Positions 56,020-64,000 of a DNA stretch of 64,000 bases are shown here, piece by piece (the first letter of the stretch is position 1; the number at the start of each line of letters is the position of its first letter). Made by a program: the position numbers and the translations under genes. The stretch comes from Mycolicibacterium flavescens (lineage in GTDB: Bacteria; Actinomycetota; Actinomycetes; Mycobacteriales; Mycobacteriaceae). Under the pieces are notes generated by a model that worked only from the letters and a program-made list of their open reading frames with translations, made no database searches and was not told the origin of the DNA. The DNA lies in contig NZ_MIHA01000002.1 of assembly GCF_001722335.1 (NCBI RefSeq), positions 186,001-250,000 on the forward strand, given 5' to 3'.

Positions 56020-57387
56020 GTGGACGGTCGCTGGGTGCTGCACCTCGACATGGACGCGTTCTTCGCGTCCGTCGAGCAGTTGACCCGTCCCACGCTGCGG
56101 GGACGCCCGGTGCTGGTCGGCGGGCTCGGCGGGCGCGGTGTGGTCGCCGGCGCCAGCTACGAATCCCGGGTCTACGGCGCACGATCGGCGATGCCGATGC
56201 ATCAGGCCCGCCGGATGGTCGGCGCGTCGGCGGTGGTGCTGCCGCCGCGCGGTGTGGTGTACGGCGTGGCGAGCCGCCGCGTCTTCGAGACCGTGCGCAC
56301 GCTGGTGCCGGTGCTCGAACAGCTCTCGTACGACGAGGCTTTCGGTGAGCCCGCCGAGTTGGCCGGCGCGTCGGCGGACGAGGTCGACGAGTTCTGCCGG
56401 GTTGTCAAGGCGCGGGTGCTCTCCGAGACCGGCCTGGTCTCGTCCATCGGTGCCGGGTCGGGCAAGCAGCTGGCCAAGATCGCCTCAGGGTTGGCCAAGC
56501 CGGACGGCATCCGGGTGGTGCGGCGCGACGAGGAGCGCAGCCTGCTCGACGGTCTTCCGGTGCGGCGGCTGTGGGGCATCGGACCCGTCGCGGGGGAGAA
56601 GCTGCACCGGCTCGGCGTGGAGACCATCGGCGCATTCGCCGCACTCACCGAGACCGAGGCCGCCGACATCCTCGGCGGCACCGTCGGCCCGGCGCTGCAC
56701 CGGCTGGCCCGCGGGATCGACGACCGGCCGGTCGCCGAGAACGCGCCCGCCAAACAGATCAGCGCCGAATCCACGTTCCCCGCCGACCTGACCACACTCG
56801 ATCAGCTGCGCGAGGCGATGGGCCCGATCGGCGAGCACGCGCACGCGCGGCTGCTCAAGGACGGCCGCGGCGCCCGCACGGTCACGGTCAAGCTGAAGAA
56901 ATCCGACATGAGCACGCTGACCCGCTCGGCCACGCTGCCGTACGCCACCACCGATGCGGGCACACTGATCGCGACCGCTCGCCGGCTGCTGCTCGACCCC
57001 GTCGAGGTCGGCCCGATTCGCCTTCTCGGCGTTGGCTTTTCAGGACTGTCCGAGGTGCAGCAGGAGTCCCTGTTCCCGGATCTGGACCTGATGGCCGCCG
57101 ACGACGTCGCCCACACCGGCCCGCCGCCCACCGTCACCGACCTCGCCGCGACGCCGCCGGCCTGGCGCATCGGCGACGACGTCCTGCACCCGGACTACGG
57201 GCACGGCTGGATCCAGGGCGCCGGCCACGGCGTGATGACCGTGCGCTTCGAGACCCGCGCCAGCGGGCCGGGGCAGGCGCGGACCTTCCCCGACGACACG
57301 CCGGGGCTGGACCGGGCCAACCCGGTCGACAGCCTGGACTGGCCCGACTACGTCGCCGAATTGGCGCGTTACCAGAGCACGCCGTAG
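56020..57387 (+). CDS. dinB: DNA polymerase IV (DinB/DinX)
   Basis: 455-aa Y-family translesion polymerase. Catalytic acidic residues are D10 and D12 ([13 protein letters not shown]) and D105-E106 (LSYDEAFGE). Little-finger domain follows, and a beta-clamp binding motif [10 protein letters not shown] lies in the C-terminal part, with a tail beyond it. GTG 56020 gives the family N-terminus ([12 protein letters not shown]). It corresponds to Rv1537 (dinX). Not preceded by an evident SOS box. Confidence 0.93.
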   Translation: MDGRWVLHLDMDAFFASVEQLTRPTLRGRPVLVGGLGGRGVVAGASYESRVYGARSAMPMHQARRMVGASAVVLPPRGVVYGVASRRVFETVRTLVPVLEQLSYDEAFGEPAELAGASADEVDEFCRVVKARVLSETGLVSSIGAGSGKQLAKIASGLAKPDGIRVVRRDEERSLLDGLPVRRLWGIGPVAGEKLHRLGVETIGAFAALTETEAADILGGTVGPALHRLARGIDDRPVAENAPAKQISAESTFPADLTTLDQLREAMGPIGEHAHARLLKDGRGARTVTVKLKKSDMSTLTRSATLPYATTDAGTLIATARRLLLDPVEVGPIRLLGVGFSGLSEVQQESLFPDLDLMAADDVAHTGPPPTVTDLAATPPAWRIGDDVLHPDYGHGWIQGAGHGVMTVRFETRASGPGQARTFPDDTPGLDRANPVDSLDWPDYVAELARYQSTP

Positions 57388-57845
57388 GTCGCCGAGATGG
57401 TGAAGCCGTGCCCGCCGTACGTCTCGCACGTCACGGTGCCCTGGTGTCCCACCGCGCAACTGGCGCCCCAGTTCTCCAACCGGTGACCGGCGGGCAACAC
57501 GTCGACGCCCGGGCGGGTGAAGGTCGGCGTGTCCGAGTGCCGGTACTCGGCGGGCCCGCCGGTGGTCAGAAACGTCTGGTTGGTTCCGGTCGGGGCGTCG
57601 TGAGGAACGCCGTCGCAGCCGATCGGGCCGCCGTTGGGTCCGATGCCGCAGAACATCCCGTCGGGGGTCTGGAAGTACACGTGGTAGTTCGGCGGTGGGC
57701 CCGGCCGGTAGTTGCCCTCGGCGACCGGATACTCGTCGATCGGATCGGCCCACGGATCGGCCGACGGGTCGGCCGAGGCTATCGCGCCCGCGGTCAGCGC
57801 GAGCGCACCGGCCGCGATCGCCACGGCCACGCGCGTCAACCCCAC
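57369..57845 (-). CDS. Secreted Cys-rich protein of unknown function
   Basis: 158 aa. Signal peptide ([20 protein letters not shown]) with cleavage at ASA-DP, then an Asp/Pro-rich stretch and a compact domain with four cysteines (MFCGIG, IGCDGVP, ASCAVG, VTCETYG) likely to form two disulfides. GTG 57845 overlaps the ansA stop by 10 bp; TTG 57839 would overlap as TTGA. Its last 19 bp overlap the dinB end. Conserved in other mycobacteria in style (secreted Asp-Pro-rich leader) but I do not recognise the family. Confidence 0.7.
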   Translation of the reverse strand: MGLTRVAVAIAAGALALTAGAIASADPSADPWADPIDEYPVAEGNYRPGPPPNYHVYFQTPDGMFCGIGPNGGPIGCDGVPHDAPTGTNQTFLTTGGPAEYRHSDTPTFTRPGVDVLPAGHRLENWGASCAVGHQGTVTCETYGGHGFTISATYGVLW

Positions 57846-58768
57846 CGGCGGACCACCTCGGCCACCGGTTGCCCGGCCGCCAGCGCCGCCATCAGCAGCA
57901 CCCGCGCCTGCGCGGGCCGCAGTGACGGCACCGGCACCGCGCCCGCGGCCACCAGATCGTGGCCCGGCCCGTACGCCGGGGCGACCCGCCCGCCGGGCAC
58001 CCGCGTCGACACGGCCACCGCCACCCCGGCGTCGCACGCCCGGCGGACCCCGTCGACCACGGCCGCGCCCGCGTTGCCCGCACCCAGCGCCTCCAGCACG
58101 ATCCCGCGCGCCCCGGCGGCCACACATGCGTCGATCGCCACGGTATCGGCACCCGGATAGGCGGCGACGATGTCGACGCGCGGCGCCTGTGCGGCCGACA
58201 ATGCCCGGAACTGCGGCCGCCGCTTCGCCGCCCGCGCACTGAACCGACCATCGGACACTGCGCCGACCGCGGATCCGGTGAAGCTCTGCAGGTCGGCGGT
58301 GCTGACCTTGCTCATCCCCAGAGGTTGCCACACGACCCCGGCGAACCCGACCAGCACACCCAGGTCCCGCGCCTCGGGGCTGCCCGCCACCGCCACCGCG
58401 TCACGCAGGTTGGCGGGCCCGTCGGCGTCGGGCGCGTCGGCGCTGCGCTGAGCCCCGGTCAGCACCACCGGCACACCGCCGTCATACGTCAGGTCGAGCC
58501 AGAGCGCGGTCTCCTCCATGGTGTCGGTGCCGTGCGTGACGACGACCCCGTCGGCGCCTTCGGTGACCGCCCGCCAGATCGCCGCGCCGATGCGGTCCCA
58601 GTCGGCCGGGGTGAGCGCCGAGCTGTCGACGGCCATCAGGTCGACCGTCGTCAGGCCCGCCAGCCCCGCGGTCAACTCGGCGCCGCTGCGGGTCGGACGT
58701 TTGACACCGTCGTCGCCCCCACTGGTGGCGATGGTGCCGCCGGTGGTGATCACGACGAGGCGAGCCAT
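57836..58768 (-). CDS. ansA: L-asparaginase
   Basis: 310 aa. The two catalytic threonine motifs are clear: [11 protein letters not shown] (T12) and [10 protein letters not shown]. The short N-terminus shows no signal peptide, so cytoplasmic asparagine hydrolysis to aspartate and ammonia, the type I form, is expected. ATG 58768. The secreted Cys-rich gene is translationally coupled downstream. Confidence 0.95.
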   Translation of the reverse strand: MARLVVITTGGTIATSGGDDGVKRPTRSGAELTAGLAGLTTVDLMAVDSSALTPADWDRIGAAIWRAVTEGADGVVVTHGTDTMEETALWLDLTYDGGVPVVLTGAQRSADAPDADGPANLRDAVAVAGSPEARDLGVLVGFAGVVWQPLGMSKVSTADLQSFTGSAVGAVSDGRFSARAAKRRPQFRALSAAQAPRVDIVAAYPGADTVAIDACVAAGARGIVLEALGAGNAGAAVVDGVRRACDAGVAVAVSTRVPGGRVAPAYGPGHDLVAAGAVPVPSLRPAQARVLLMAALAAGQPVAEVVRRWG

Positions 58769-58811
58769 GGTGCGAGATTCTTCCTCATCCGAGCTTTGGA
58801 ATGATGGATGC

Positions 58812-59357
58812 GTGACTGACGACCCGGATGCGCCCGAACAGACGATCGAGGCGCCACCCCGCCGCCGACTGCGCCTGCTGCTGATCGTCGCGGCGGTCGT
58901 GCTGGTCACCGACATCATCACCAAAGTGCTTGCGGTCAAACTGCTCACGCCCGGCCAGCCGGTGTCGATCATCGGCGACACCGTGACCTGGACGCTGGTG
59001 CGCAACTCGGGGGCCGCGTTCTCGATGGCGACCAGCTACACCTGGGTGCTGACGCTGGTCGCCACCGGCGTGGTGTTCGGGATCATCTGGATGGGCCGCC
59101 GGCTCGTGTCGCCGTGGTGGGCGGTCGGGCTCGGGATGATCCTGGGCGGGGCGCTGGGCAACCTCGTCGACCGGTTCTTCCGCTCGCCGGGCCCGCTGCA
59201 GGGCCATGTCGTGGACTTCCTGTCCATCGGGTGGTGGCCGGTGTTCAACGTCGCGGACCCGTGCGTGGTCGGCGGGGCGATCCTGCTGGTGGTGCTGTCG
59301 GTGTTCGGCTACGACTTCGATACCGTCGGACGGCGCCGGCCGGACGAGGACGCGTAG
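58812..59357 (+). CDS. lspA: Lipoprotein signal peptidase
   Basis: 181-aa membrane aspartic protease that removes signal peptides from lipoproteins after diacylglyceryl modification. The catalytic aspartates are in GNLVDRFFR and FNVADPCVV; four helices are apparent. GTG 58812 is used. Its lipoprotein substrates include the product at 2283. rluD-like gene starts right after its TAG. Confidence 0.96.
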   Translation: MTDDPDAPEQTIEAPPRRRLRLLLIVAAVVLVTDIITKVLAVKLLTPGQPVSIIGDTVTWTLVRNSGAAFSMATSYTWVLTLVATGVVFGIIWMGRRLVSPWWAVGLGMILGGALGNLVDRFFRSPGPLQGHVVDFLSIGWWPVFNVADPCVVGGAILLVVLSVFGYDFDTVGRRRPDEDA

Positions 59358-60284
59358 ATGACCGATCGGTCGCTACCGGTTCCGGAGGGACTGGCCGGGA
59401 TGCGGGTCGACGCCGGGCTGGCCCGGCTGCTCGGCCTGTCCCGCACGGCCGCAGCGGCGCTGGCCGAGGACGGCGGCGTCGTGATCGACGGATCACCGGC
59501 CGCCAAGGCCGACAAACTCGCCGCGGGCTCATGGCTGGAGGTGCGGCTGCCCGAGGCGCCCGCGCCGGTGGAGAACACCCCGGTCGAGATCGAGGGCATG
59601 GCGATCCTGTACTCCGACGACGACATCGTCGCCGTCGACAAGCCGCCGGGCGTCGCCGCGCACGCGACCGTCGGCTGGCACGGCCCCACCGTGCTCGGCG
59701 GACTGGCCGCCGCCGGCTTCCGGATCAGCACGTCGGGCATCCACGAACGCCAGGGCATCGTGCACCGTCTCGACGTCGGAACCTCGGGGGTGATGGTGGT
59801 CGCGCTGTCCGAACGCGCCTACACCGTGCTCAAACGGGCGTTCAAACAGCGCACCGTCGACAAGCGCTACCACGCGCTGGTACAGGGGCACCCCGACCCG
59901 TCCAGCGGCACCATCGACGCGCCGATCGGCCGGCACCGCGGCCACGACTGGAAATTCGCGGTCACCGAGAACGGCAGGCACAGCGTCACCCACTACGACA
60001 CGCTCGAGGCGCACCGCGCCGCCAGCCTGCTCGACATCGAACTCGAAACCGGCCGCACCCATCAGATCCGGGTGCACTTCGCGGCGCTGCACCACCCGTG
60101 CGCCGGTGACCTGACCTACGGCGCCGACCCGACCCTGGCCAAACGCCTTGGGCTGGAACGGCAGTGGCTGCACGCCCGGTCTCTGGGGTTCGCGCATCCG
60201 GCCGACGGCCGGCGCGTGGAGATCACCAGCCCGTATCCCGCAGACCTGCAGCACGCCCTGGACGTGCTCCGGCACGAACTGTGA
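59358..60284 (+). CDS. RluD-family pseudouridine synthase
   Basis: 308 aa. N-terminal S4 domain ([32 protein letters not shown]), then the catalytic domain with [15 protein letters not shown] (catalytic Asp) and [19 protein letters not shown]. Modifies uridines in large ribosomal RNA. ATG 59358 abuts lspA; its TGA overlaps the next GTG (GTGA). Confidence 0.94.
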   Translation: MTDRSLPVPEGLAGMRVDAGLARLLGLSRTAAAALAEDGGVVIDGSPAAKADKLAAGSWLEVRLPEAPAPVENTPVEIEGMAILYSDDDIVAVDKPPGVAAHATVGWHGPTVLGGLAAAGFRISTSGIHERQGIVHRLDVGTSGVMVVALSERAYTVLKRAFKQRTVDKRYHALVQGHPDPSSGTIDAPIGRHRGHDWKFAVTENGRHSVTHYDTLEAHRAASLLDIELETGRTHQIRVHFAALHHPCAGDLTYGADPTLAKRLGLERQWLHARSLGFAHPADGRRVEITSPYPADLQHALDVLRHEL

Positions 60285-61183
60285 GCGAGGACCGCAGGTC
60301 CGGTCTGCTGTTCGGCGTCGGCGCCTACCTGTGCTGGGGTGTCTTCCCGGCCTTCTTCCCGCTGCTCAAACCCGCCGGCGCGGGGGAGATCCTCGCGCAC
60401 CGCATCGTGTGGGGCTTCCTGCTGCTGGTGGTCGTCGTCGCAGTCGTGCGGCGGCTGGGCGATCTGCGGACGATGAGCGCCCGCACCTGGCTGCTGCTGG
60501 CGGCGGCGTCGGCGCTGATCTCGATCAACTGGGGCATCTACGTCTGGGCGGTCAACAACGGTCACGTCGTGGACGCCGCGCTCGGCTACTTCATCAACCC
60601 GCTGGTGACCGTCGCGCTGGGCATGCTGGTCTTCCGCGAGAAACTGAACACGGCACAGCGTTTCGCGTTGGCGGTGGCGGTGATCGCGGTCGTGGTGCTG
60701 ACGGTGAACGCGGGTACCCCGCCGTGGATCGGGCTCGGGTTGGCGGCCTCGTTCGGGCTCTACGGCGCGGTCAAGAAGGTGGTCCCGGTCGACCCGCGGG
60801 TCAGCGTCGGGGTCGAGGCCGGGCTGGCCACCCCGTTCGCCGTCGCCTACCTGGTGATGCTGCACCTCACCGGCCACGCCGCGTTCGGCGGGTACGGCGG
60901 CGGACACATGTCGCTGATGGTGGTGGCGGGGTTCGTCACCGCGCTGCCGCTGCTGCTGTTCGCCGCGGCCGCCCAGCGGCTTCCGCTGGTGACCATGGGC
61001 CTGCTGTTCTACCTGACCCCCGCGATGCAGCTCACCTGGGGAGTGGTCGTCGGGCACGAGCCGATGCCGGCGGCGCGCTGGTTCGTGTTCGGGTTGATCT
61101 GGACAGCGCTGCTGGTGTTCAGCGTCGACGCGACCCGGCGCGCGCGGGCCGACCGGGTGAGTTTGCGCGCGGCCGGCGGTTGA
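60281..61183 (+). CDS. rarD: RarD/EamA-family permease
   Basis: 300 aa, ten helices in two EamA halves. N-terminal [34 protein letters not shown] and a central [28 protein letters not shown] are typical of the RarD chloramphenicol-sensitivity family. The transported compound is unknown. GTG 60281 overlaps the previous stop. Coupled to the pseudouridine synthase. Confidence 0.92.
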   Translation: MSEDRRSGLLFGVGAYLCWGVFPAFFPLLKPAGAGEILAHRIVWGFLLLVVVVAVVRRLGDLRTMSARTWLLLAAASALISINWGIYVWAVNNGHVVDAALGYFINPLVTVALGMLVFREKLNTAQRFALAVAVIAVVVLTVNAGTPPWIGLGLAASFGLYGAVKKVVPVDPRVSVGVEAGLATPFAVAYLVMLHLTGHAAFGGYGGGHMSLMVVAGFVTALPLLLFAAAAQRLPLVTMGLLFYLTPAMQLTWGVVVGHEPMPAARWFVFGLIWTALLVFSVDATRRARADRVSLRAAGG

Positions 61184-61208
61184 CCTTGATCTAGCTATGT
61201 CCTAGCGT
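61180..61208 (+). promoter_or_regulatory. Promoter of the TetR gene
   Basis: TTGACC (61180-61185), a 17-bp spacer and TAGCGT (61203-61208) form a good promoter that overlaps the rarD stop. The predicted start is 61214-61216, at GTG 61215, so the TetR message should be leaderless. Confidence 0.65.
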
Positions 61209-61214
61209 TTGCTC

Positions 61215-61949
61215 GTGGCCAGCAGGATCGGACCCGCCTCGAGCGGGCGCGGACGGGGGCGCCCCGTGGGTTCGGACTCGACCGAAACGCGGGCCACCAT
61301 CCTGCAAGCCGCTCGCGCGGTGATCGTCGAACGCGGCTACGAAGCGGCGACCTTCCAGGCCATCGCGCAGCGCGCCGGGTTCAGCCGGCCGACCATGCAC
61401 TACTACTTCCACACCAAGGAAGAGATCTACGACAGCCTCCAGCGCGAGGCATATTCGGTTGTCTCCGACTGCATCGCCGCGGCCAAGCGCCAGGATACGT
61501 TGCTTACGCAATTGGCCACCTTCATTGCTGCGGCGCGTCGGCTCGATCAGTCCGACGGCGCGATCATGCGGTTTCTGGTGATGTCGCGGCTCGAACAGCA
61601 CCGCCATCCCAAACTGCGCGGCAGCACCACCGCCGCCACCGAGGCGGTCGCGGCGTTCTACGCCTGGATGGTCGACGACGCGATCCGCCGCGGCGAGATC
61701 GCCGCCGACGTGGACGCCGACGCGGTGGCCAACATGTTGTTCGCGATGTTCTGGGGCATGGGGCTGTTCAGCGGGTTCGTGCGCGAGGCCGCCGACCTGT
61801 CCAGCATTGCCAAGCAACTGAACTTGTTATTGCGCCGAGGATTGCTGCAGCCGGCGCCCGTCGTGGATCTCACGGTGATGGCGGGTCCGGGATACCGGGA
61901 AACTCCCGAGCCGGCCGCGGCGGTGGAAGCCGTCGCGTTCGGGGCATGA
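61215..61949 (+). CDS. TetR-family regulator
   Basis: 244 aa. N-terminal basic extension with GRGRPVGSDSTETRATILQAARAVIVERGY and helix-turn-helix FSRPTMHYYFHTKEEIYDSL, followed by a helical ligand domain. GTG 61215 is supported by a promoter that would start transcription there; TTG 61209 is an alternative. No obvious partner gene: the neighbours are rarD and dnaE1. Confidence 0.88.
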   Translation: MASRIGPASSGRGRGRPVGSDSTETRATILQAARAVIVERGYEAATFQAIAQRAGFSRPTMHYYFHTKEEIYDSLQREAYSVVSDCIAAAKRQDTLLTQLATFIAAARRLDQSDGAIMRFLVMSRLEQHRHPKLRGSTTAATEAVAAFYAWMVDDAIRRGEIAADVDADAVANMLFAMFWGMGLFSGFVREAADLSSIAKQLNLLLRRGLLQPAPVVDLTVMAGPGYRETPEPAAAVEAVAFGA

Positions 61950-62020
61950 CGGGCGCCGGCGAAGACACGCACCGCGACACGCCGGGACTTGTCGGGCGGC
62001 GGCCATAGACTGGCCACCCT

Positions 62021-64000
62021 ATGAGCGGTTCGCCTTCGCAGTCCTTCGTGCACCTGCATAACCACACCGAATACTCGATGCTGGACGGCGCCGCCAAGGT
62101 CAAGCCGATGCTCGCCGAGGCGCAGCGGCTCGAGATGCCCGCGATCGGCATGACCGACCACGGAAACATGTTCGGCGCCAGCGAGTTCTACAACGCCGCC
62201 ACCGAGGCCGGCATCAAACCGATCATCGGTGTCGAGGCCTACATCGCCCCGGCGTCGCGGTTCGACACCAAGCGCATCCAGTGGGGCGATCCCAGCCAGA
62301 AGGGCGACGACGTCTCCGGCAGCGGCACCTACACCCACATGACGATGGTGGCCGAGAACGCCACCGGGCTGCGCAACCTGTTCAAGCTGTCGTCGCTGGC
62401 GTCGTTCGAGGGGCAGCTCGGCAAGTGGTCCCGCATGGACGCCGAGCTGATCGCCGAGCACGCCGAGGGGATCATCGCCACCACCGGCTGCCCGTCGGGG
62501 GAGGTGCAGACCCGGCTGCGGCTCGGACACGACCGCGAGGCACTGGAGGCCGCCGCCAAGTGGCGCGAGATCTTCGGCCCGGAGAACTTCTTCCTCGAGC
62601 TGATGGACCACGGCATCGACATCGAGCGCCGGGTCCGCGAAGGGCTGCTCGACATCGGGCAGAAGCTGGGCATCCCGCCGCTGGCCACCAACGACTGCCA
62701 CTACGTCACCCGCGACGCCTCCCAGAACCATGAGGCGCTGCTGTGCATCCAGACCGGCAAGACGCTCTCGGATCCCAACCGGTTCAAGTTCGACGGCGAC
62801 GGTTACTACCTCAAATCGGCGGCCGAGATGCGGGCGCTGTGGGACGGGCAGGTGCCCGGGGCCTGTGATTCGACGGTGCTGATCGCCGAGCGGGTCACCT
62901 CGTATGCCGACGTGTGGACCCCGCGCGACCGGATGCCGGTCTTCCCTGTCCCCGAGGGCCACACCCAGGAGTCCTGGCTGCGCCACGAGGTCAGTGCGGG
63001 CCTGGCCCGCCGGTTCCCCTCGGCCGAGGTGCCGCGGGAGTACGTCGACCGCGCCGACTTCGAGATCAAGGTCATCTGCGAGAAGGGCTACCCGTCCTAC
63101 TTCCTCATCGTCGCCGACCTGATCAACTACGCCCGCTCGGTCGACATCCGGGTCGGGCCGGGCCGCGGGTCGGCCGCCGGGTCGCTGGTCGCCTACGCGC
63201 TGGGCATCACGAACATCGACCCGATTCCATACGGTCTGCTGTTCGAGCGGTTCCTCAACCCCGAGCGGGTGTCGATGCCCGACATCGACATCGACTTCGA
63301 CGACCGGCGCCGCGGCGAGATGCTGCGGTACGCGGCCAACAAGTGGGGCAGCGACCGGGTCGCCCAGGTCATCACATTCGGCACCATCAAAACCAAGGCG
63401 GCGCTGAAGGACTCGGCCCGGGTGCATTACGGGCAGCCGGGGTTCGCGATCGCCGACCGGATCACCAAGGCGCTGCCGCCGCCGATCATGGCCAAGGACA
63501 TCCCGCTGTCGGGCATCACCGACCCCAACCACGAGCGGTACAAGGAGGCCGCCGAGGTCCGCGGGCTGATCGACACCGACCCCGACGTGCGCACCATCTA
63601 CGAGACCGCGCGCGGCCTCGAGGGCCTGGTCCGCAACGCCGGTGTGCACGCCTGCGCGGTGATCATGAGCTCCGAGCCGCTGATCGACGCGATCCCGCTG
63701 TGGAAGCGGCCGCAGGACGGCGCGATCATCACCGGCTGGGACTATCCGTCGTGCGAGGCCATCGGCCTGCTGAAGATGGACTTCCTGGGGCTGCGCAACC
63801 TGACGATCATCGGCGACGCGCTGGAGAACATCAAAGCCAACCGCGGCATCGAACTGGACCTCGAGTCCGTACCCCTCGACGACCAGCCCACCTACGAGCT
63901 GCTCGGCCGCGGTGACACGCTCGGCGTGTTCCAGCTCGACGGCGGGCCGATGCGCGACCTGCTGCGGCGCATGCAGCCCACCGGGTTCGAGGACGTCGTC
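62021..64000 (+). CDS. dnaE1: Replicative DNA polymerase III alpha subunit, N-terminal part
   Basis: Starts at ATG 62021 and runs off the window after exactly 660 codons; the full protein is about 1180 aa. The N-terminal PHP domain ([18 protein letters not shown]) carries the metal-binding His residues that give mycobacterial DnaE1 its proofreading exonuclease, and the polymerase catalytic aspartates are in [20 protein letters not shown] (62006-62011) is a possible -10 with little or no leader. Essential replicase, so a firm call; only the 3' end is missing. Confidence 0.97.
   Translation, partial: MSGSPSQSFVHLHNHTEYSMLDGAAKVKPMLAEAQRLEMPAIGMTDHGNMFGASEFYNAATEAGIKPIIGVEAYIAPASRFDTKRIQWGDPSQKGDDVSGSGTYTHMTMVAENATGLRNLFKLSSLASFEGQLGKWSRMDAELIAEHAEGIIATTGCPSGEVQTRLRLGHDREALEAAAKWREIFGPENFFLELMDHGIDIERRVREGLLDIGQKLGIPPLATNDCHYVTRDASQNHEALLCIQTGKTLSDPNRFKFDGDGYYLKSAAEMRALWDGQVPGACDSTVLIAERVTSYADVWTPRDRMPVFPVPEGHTQESWLRHEVSAGLARRFPSAEVPREYVDRADFEIKVICEKGYPSYFLIVADLINYARSVDIRVGPGRGSAAGSLVAYALGITNIDPIPYGLLFERFLNPERVSMPDIDIDFDDRRRGEMLRYAANKWGSDRVAQVITFGTIKTKAALKDSARVHYGQPGFAIADRITKALPPPIMAKDIPLSGITDPNHERYKEAAEVRGLIDTDPDVRTIYETARGLEGLVRNAGVHACAVIMSSEPLIDAIPLWKRPQDGAIITGWDYPSCEAIGLLKMDFLGLRNLTIIGDALENIKANRGIELDLESVPLDDQPTYELLGRGDTLGVFQLDGGPMRDLLRRMQPTGFEDVV

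Noticed and set aside
61658..63649. 663-aa antisense ORF to dnaE1
   Set aside because: dnaE1 PHP and catalytic motifs are on the plus strand.

Overview
The window is high-GC actinobacterial DNA and is almost certainly from a fast-growing Mycobacterium (Mycolicibacterium). From memory, its gene order follows the M. tuberculosis stretch tkt-ctaB ... qor-ctaA-mptB ... sufR-B-D-C-S-U-T ... echA12-ABC-F-acn-ripA-ripB-moxR1 ... fabG1-inhA-hemH ... mutA-mutB-meaB-lipL ... ileS-dinX-ansA-lspA ... dnaE1 (about Rv1449c to Rv1547). No PE/PGRS genes, insertion sequences, tRNAs, rRNAs, phage genes or CRISPR arrays are visible. Genes are tightly packed, with many 4-nt ATGA/GTGA/TTGA overlaps and many GTG or TTG starts. 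Most long antisense reading frames are shadows of GC-rich codon use.

Layout. 1-6.2 kb: a truncated transketolase, heme O synthase (ctaB), a lipoprotein, a quinone oxidoreductase, an ATP-grasp protein and heme A synthase (ctaA). 6.2-7.5 kb: a TetR regulator divergent from a DAPG-hydrolase-like gene. 7.4-10.9 kb: a leftward, translationally coupled unit of a MptB-type mannosyltransferase and a two-gene ABC exporter. 10.96-17.2 kb: the complete sufRBDCSUT iron-sulfur operon, with an intein-free sufB and a palindrome over the sufR promoter. 17.2-23.3 kb: an accessory block (flavin monooxygenase, alpha/beta hydrolase divergent from a CGNR zinc-finger regulator, MHS-type permease and unknowns). 23.4-30 kb: thioredoxin, a crotonase-fold protein, an ABC-F ATPase, a 63-aa HTH protein, a TetR regulator and aconitase.

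30.1-37.4 kb: the cell-wall hydrolase region ripA-ripB followed by moxR1-DUF58-VWA-VWA, where the VWA gene is duplicated in tandem. 37.4-40.1 kb: fabG1-inhA (mycolic-acid FAS-II enzymes) and hemH. 40.1-43.9 kb: membrane and membrane-associated genes (NfeD-like, SPFH, TVP38). 44-49 kb: methylmalonyl-CoA mutase mutA-mutB with its chaperone meaB, then lipL. 50.4-52.3 kb: a small accessory cassette (membrane protein, HTH regulator, and a divergent protein resembling the C-terminal lobe of a condensation domain), closed by a strong intrinsic terminator. 52.4-55.8 kb: ileS behind a translational-type T-box leader with an AUC specifier. 55.75-62 kb: an S4 protein, dinB, a secreted Cys-rich protein, ansA, lspA, a pseudouridine synthase, rarD and TetR. 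62 kb to the end: the 5' part of dnaE1.

Most of the window is core mycobacterial housekeeping. The least explained parts are the 50.4-52.3 kb cassette, the two divergent regulator/enzyme pairs (6.2-7.5 and 19.1-20.6 kb), the duplicated VWA genes and the palindrome-rich ripA leader. No decisive evidence for an entirely new system was found. Coordinates were read from the sequence; family assignments rest on motif recognition and remembered homologues, not on database searches.
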